The notes under the pieces: model-generated
Seen by the model: only the letters and a program-made list of their open reading frames with translations
The model's database searches: none
What the model was told of the DNA's origin: nothing
Shown: piece by piece, positions 51,699-51,718 of the stretch
Layout of the letters: each line of letters begins with the position of its first letter
Numbering within the stretch: the stretch's first letter is position 1
Assembly (NCBI GenBank): GCA_020832455.1
Contig: JAFIEQ010000010.1
Span: forward strand, 1 to 51,718
Origin: Nitriliruptoraceae bacterium
Lineage (GTDB): Bacteria; Actinomycetota; Nitriliruptoria; Nitriliruptorales; Nitriliruptoraceae
Length of the DNA stretch: 51,718 nucleotides
Reading direction: 5' to 3'
Translations under genes and position numbers: made by a program

Positions 51699-51718
51699 GC
51701 CGCCCCCCCGCGCCCCCC
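51699..51718. repeat. C-rich tract at the right end
   Basis: The last 20 bases are runs of C (CCGCCCCCCCGCGCCCCCC), mirroring the G tract at the left end. The 25 bases before them after the lipoprotein stop hold nothing recognisable. Confidence 0.7.

Noticed and set aside
1..51718. tRNA, rRNA, insertion sequences or prophage
   Set aside because: No cloverleaf, rRNA-like stretch, transposase, integrase or phage structural gene was recognised in any part.

Overview
The window is very GC-rich (well above 70% by eye) and reads as one chromosomal contig of a high-GC actinobacterium. Three things support this: the housekeeping order ftsK, rodZ-like, rimO, pgsA, cinA, recA, recX, miaB, miaA, dapF, hflX, lexA, nrdR and nrdJ; SOS boxes of the actinobacterial type (CGAAC-N4-GTTCG); and WXG100-like, Fur/KatG and ABC-F families. 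A deep-branching, possibly halophilic or alkaliphilic lineage of the Nitriliruptoria type would fit the sodium-pump rhodopsin and the class II ribonucleotide reductase, but that placement is inference. No tRNA, rRNA, CRISPR array, IS element or phage was seen. Both ends of the window are G or C homopolymer tracts, which suggests assembly breakpoints.

Region 1 (1-25 kb) is a dense housekeeping block. It holds a secreted CHRD-like protein, the FtsK translocase, a RodZ-like HTH membrane protein, RimO, PgsA, CinA, a DEDDh exonuclease divergent from recA-recX, a small membrane protein, MiaB, an NDQ-type microbial rhodopsin, MiaA, DapF, HflX, a GAF-GGDEF-GAF protein, LexA divergent from a LysM cell-division-inhibitor-like protein, NrdR and a Gfo/Idh/MocA oxidoreductase. 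The rhodopsin is a self-contained unit with its own strong ribosome-binding site and a 19-bp terminator hairpin, set between miaB and miaA. RecA and LexA carry clear SOS operators, and five SOS-box-like palindromes crowd the lexA/LysM intergenic region.

Region 2 (24-40 kb) is mixed: a hotdog-like protein, a GNAT/NAGS-like fusion, an amidase, an AI-2E-family permease, and the adenosylcobalamin-dependent ribonucleotide reductase NrdJ with a palindromic candidate NrdR box upstream and a clean terminator downstream. Small accessory genes follow (ABM, GNAT, SRPBCC, ABC-F, two coupled DUF1801 proteins, a methyltransferase, a YjbR-like protein). A 72-bp tandem repeat lies at 39.3 kb.

Region 3 (40.1-42.6 kb) is a compact polymorphic-toxin locus: a WXG100-like protein, a 335-aa effector with a C-terminal toxin-like domain, a candidate immunity gene overlapping it by 14 bp, a short degenerate second copy of the toxin's C-terminal tail, and a second candidate immunity gene overlapping that tail by the same 14 bp. 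It looks like a toxin-immunity array in which one toxin body has been lost.

Region 4 (42.6-51.7 kb) holds katG divergent from a Fur-family regulator, an MmyB-like regulator divergent from a small membrane protein, a pentapeptide-repeat protein, a membrane protein, a second SRPBCC protein, a beta-propeller/ThiS-like pair coupled by a 4-bp overlap, and a terminal lipoprotein. Start sites were mostly chosen from Shine-Dalgarno spacing; functions are assigned from recognisable motifs without database searches.
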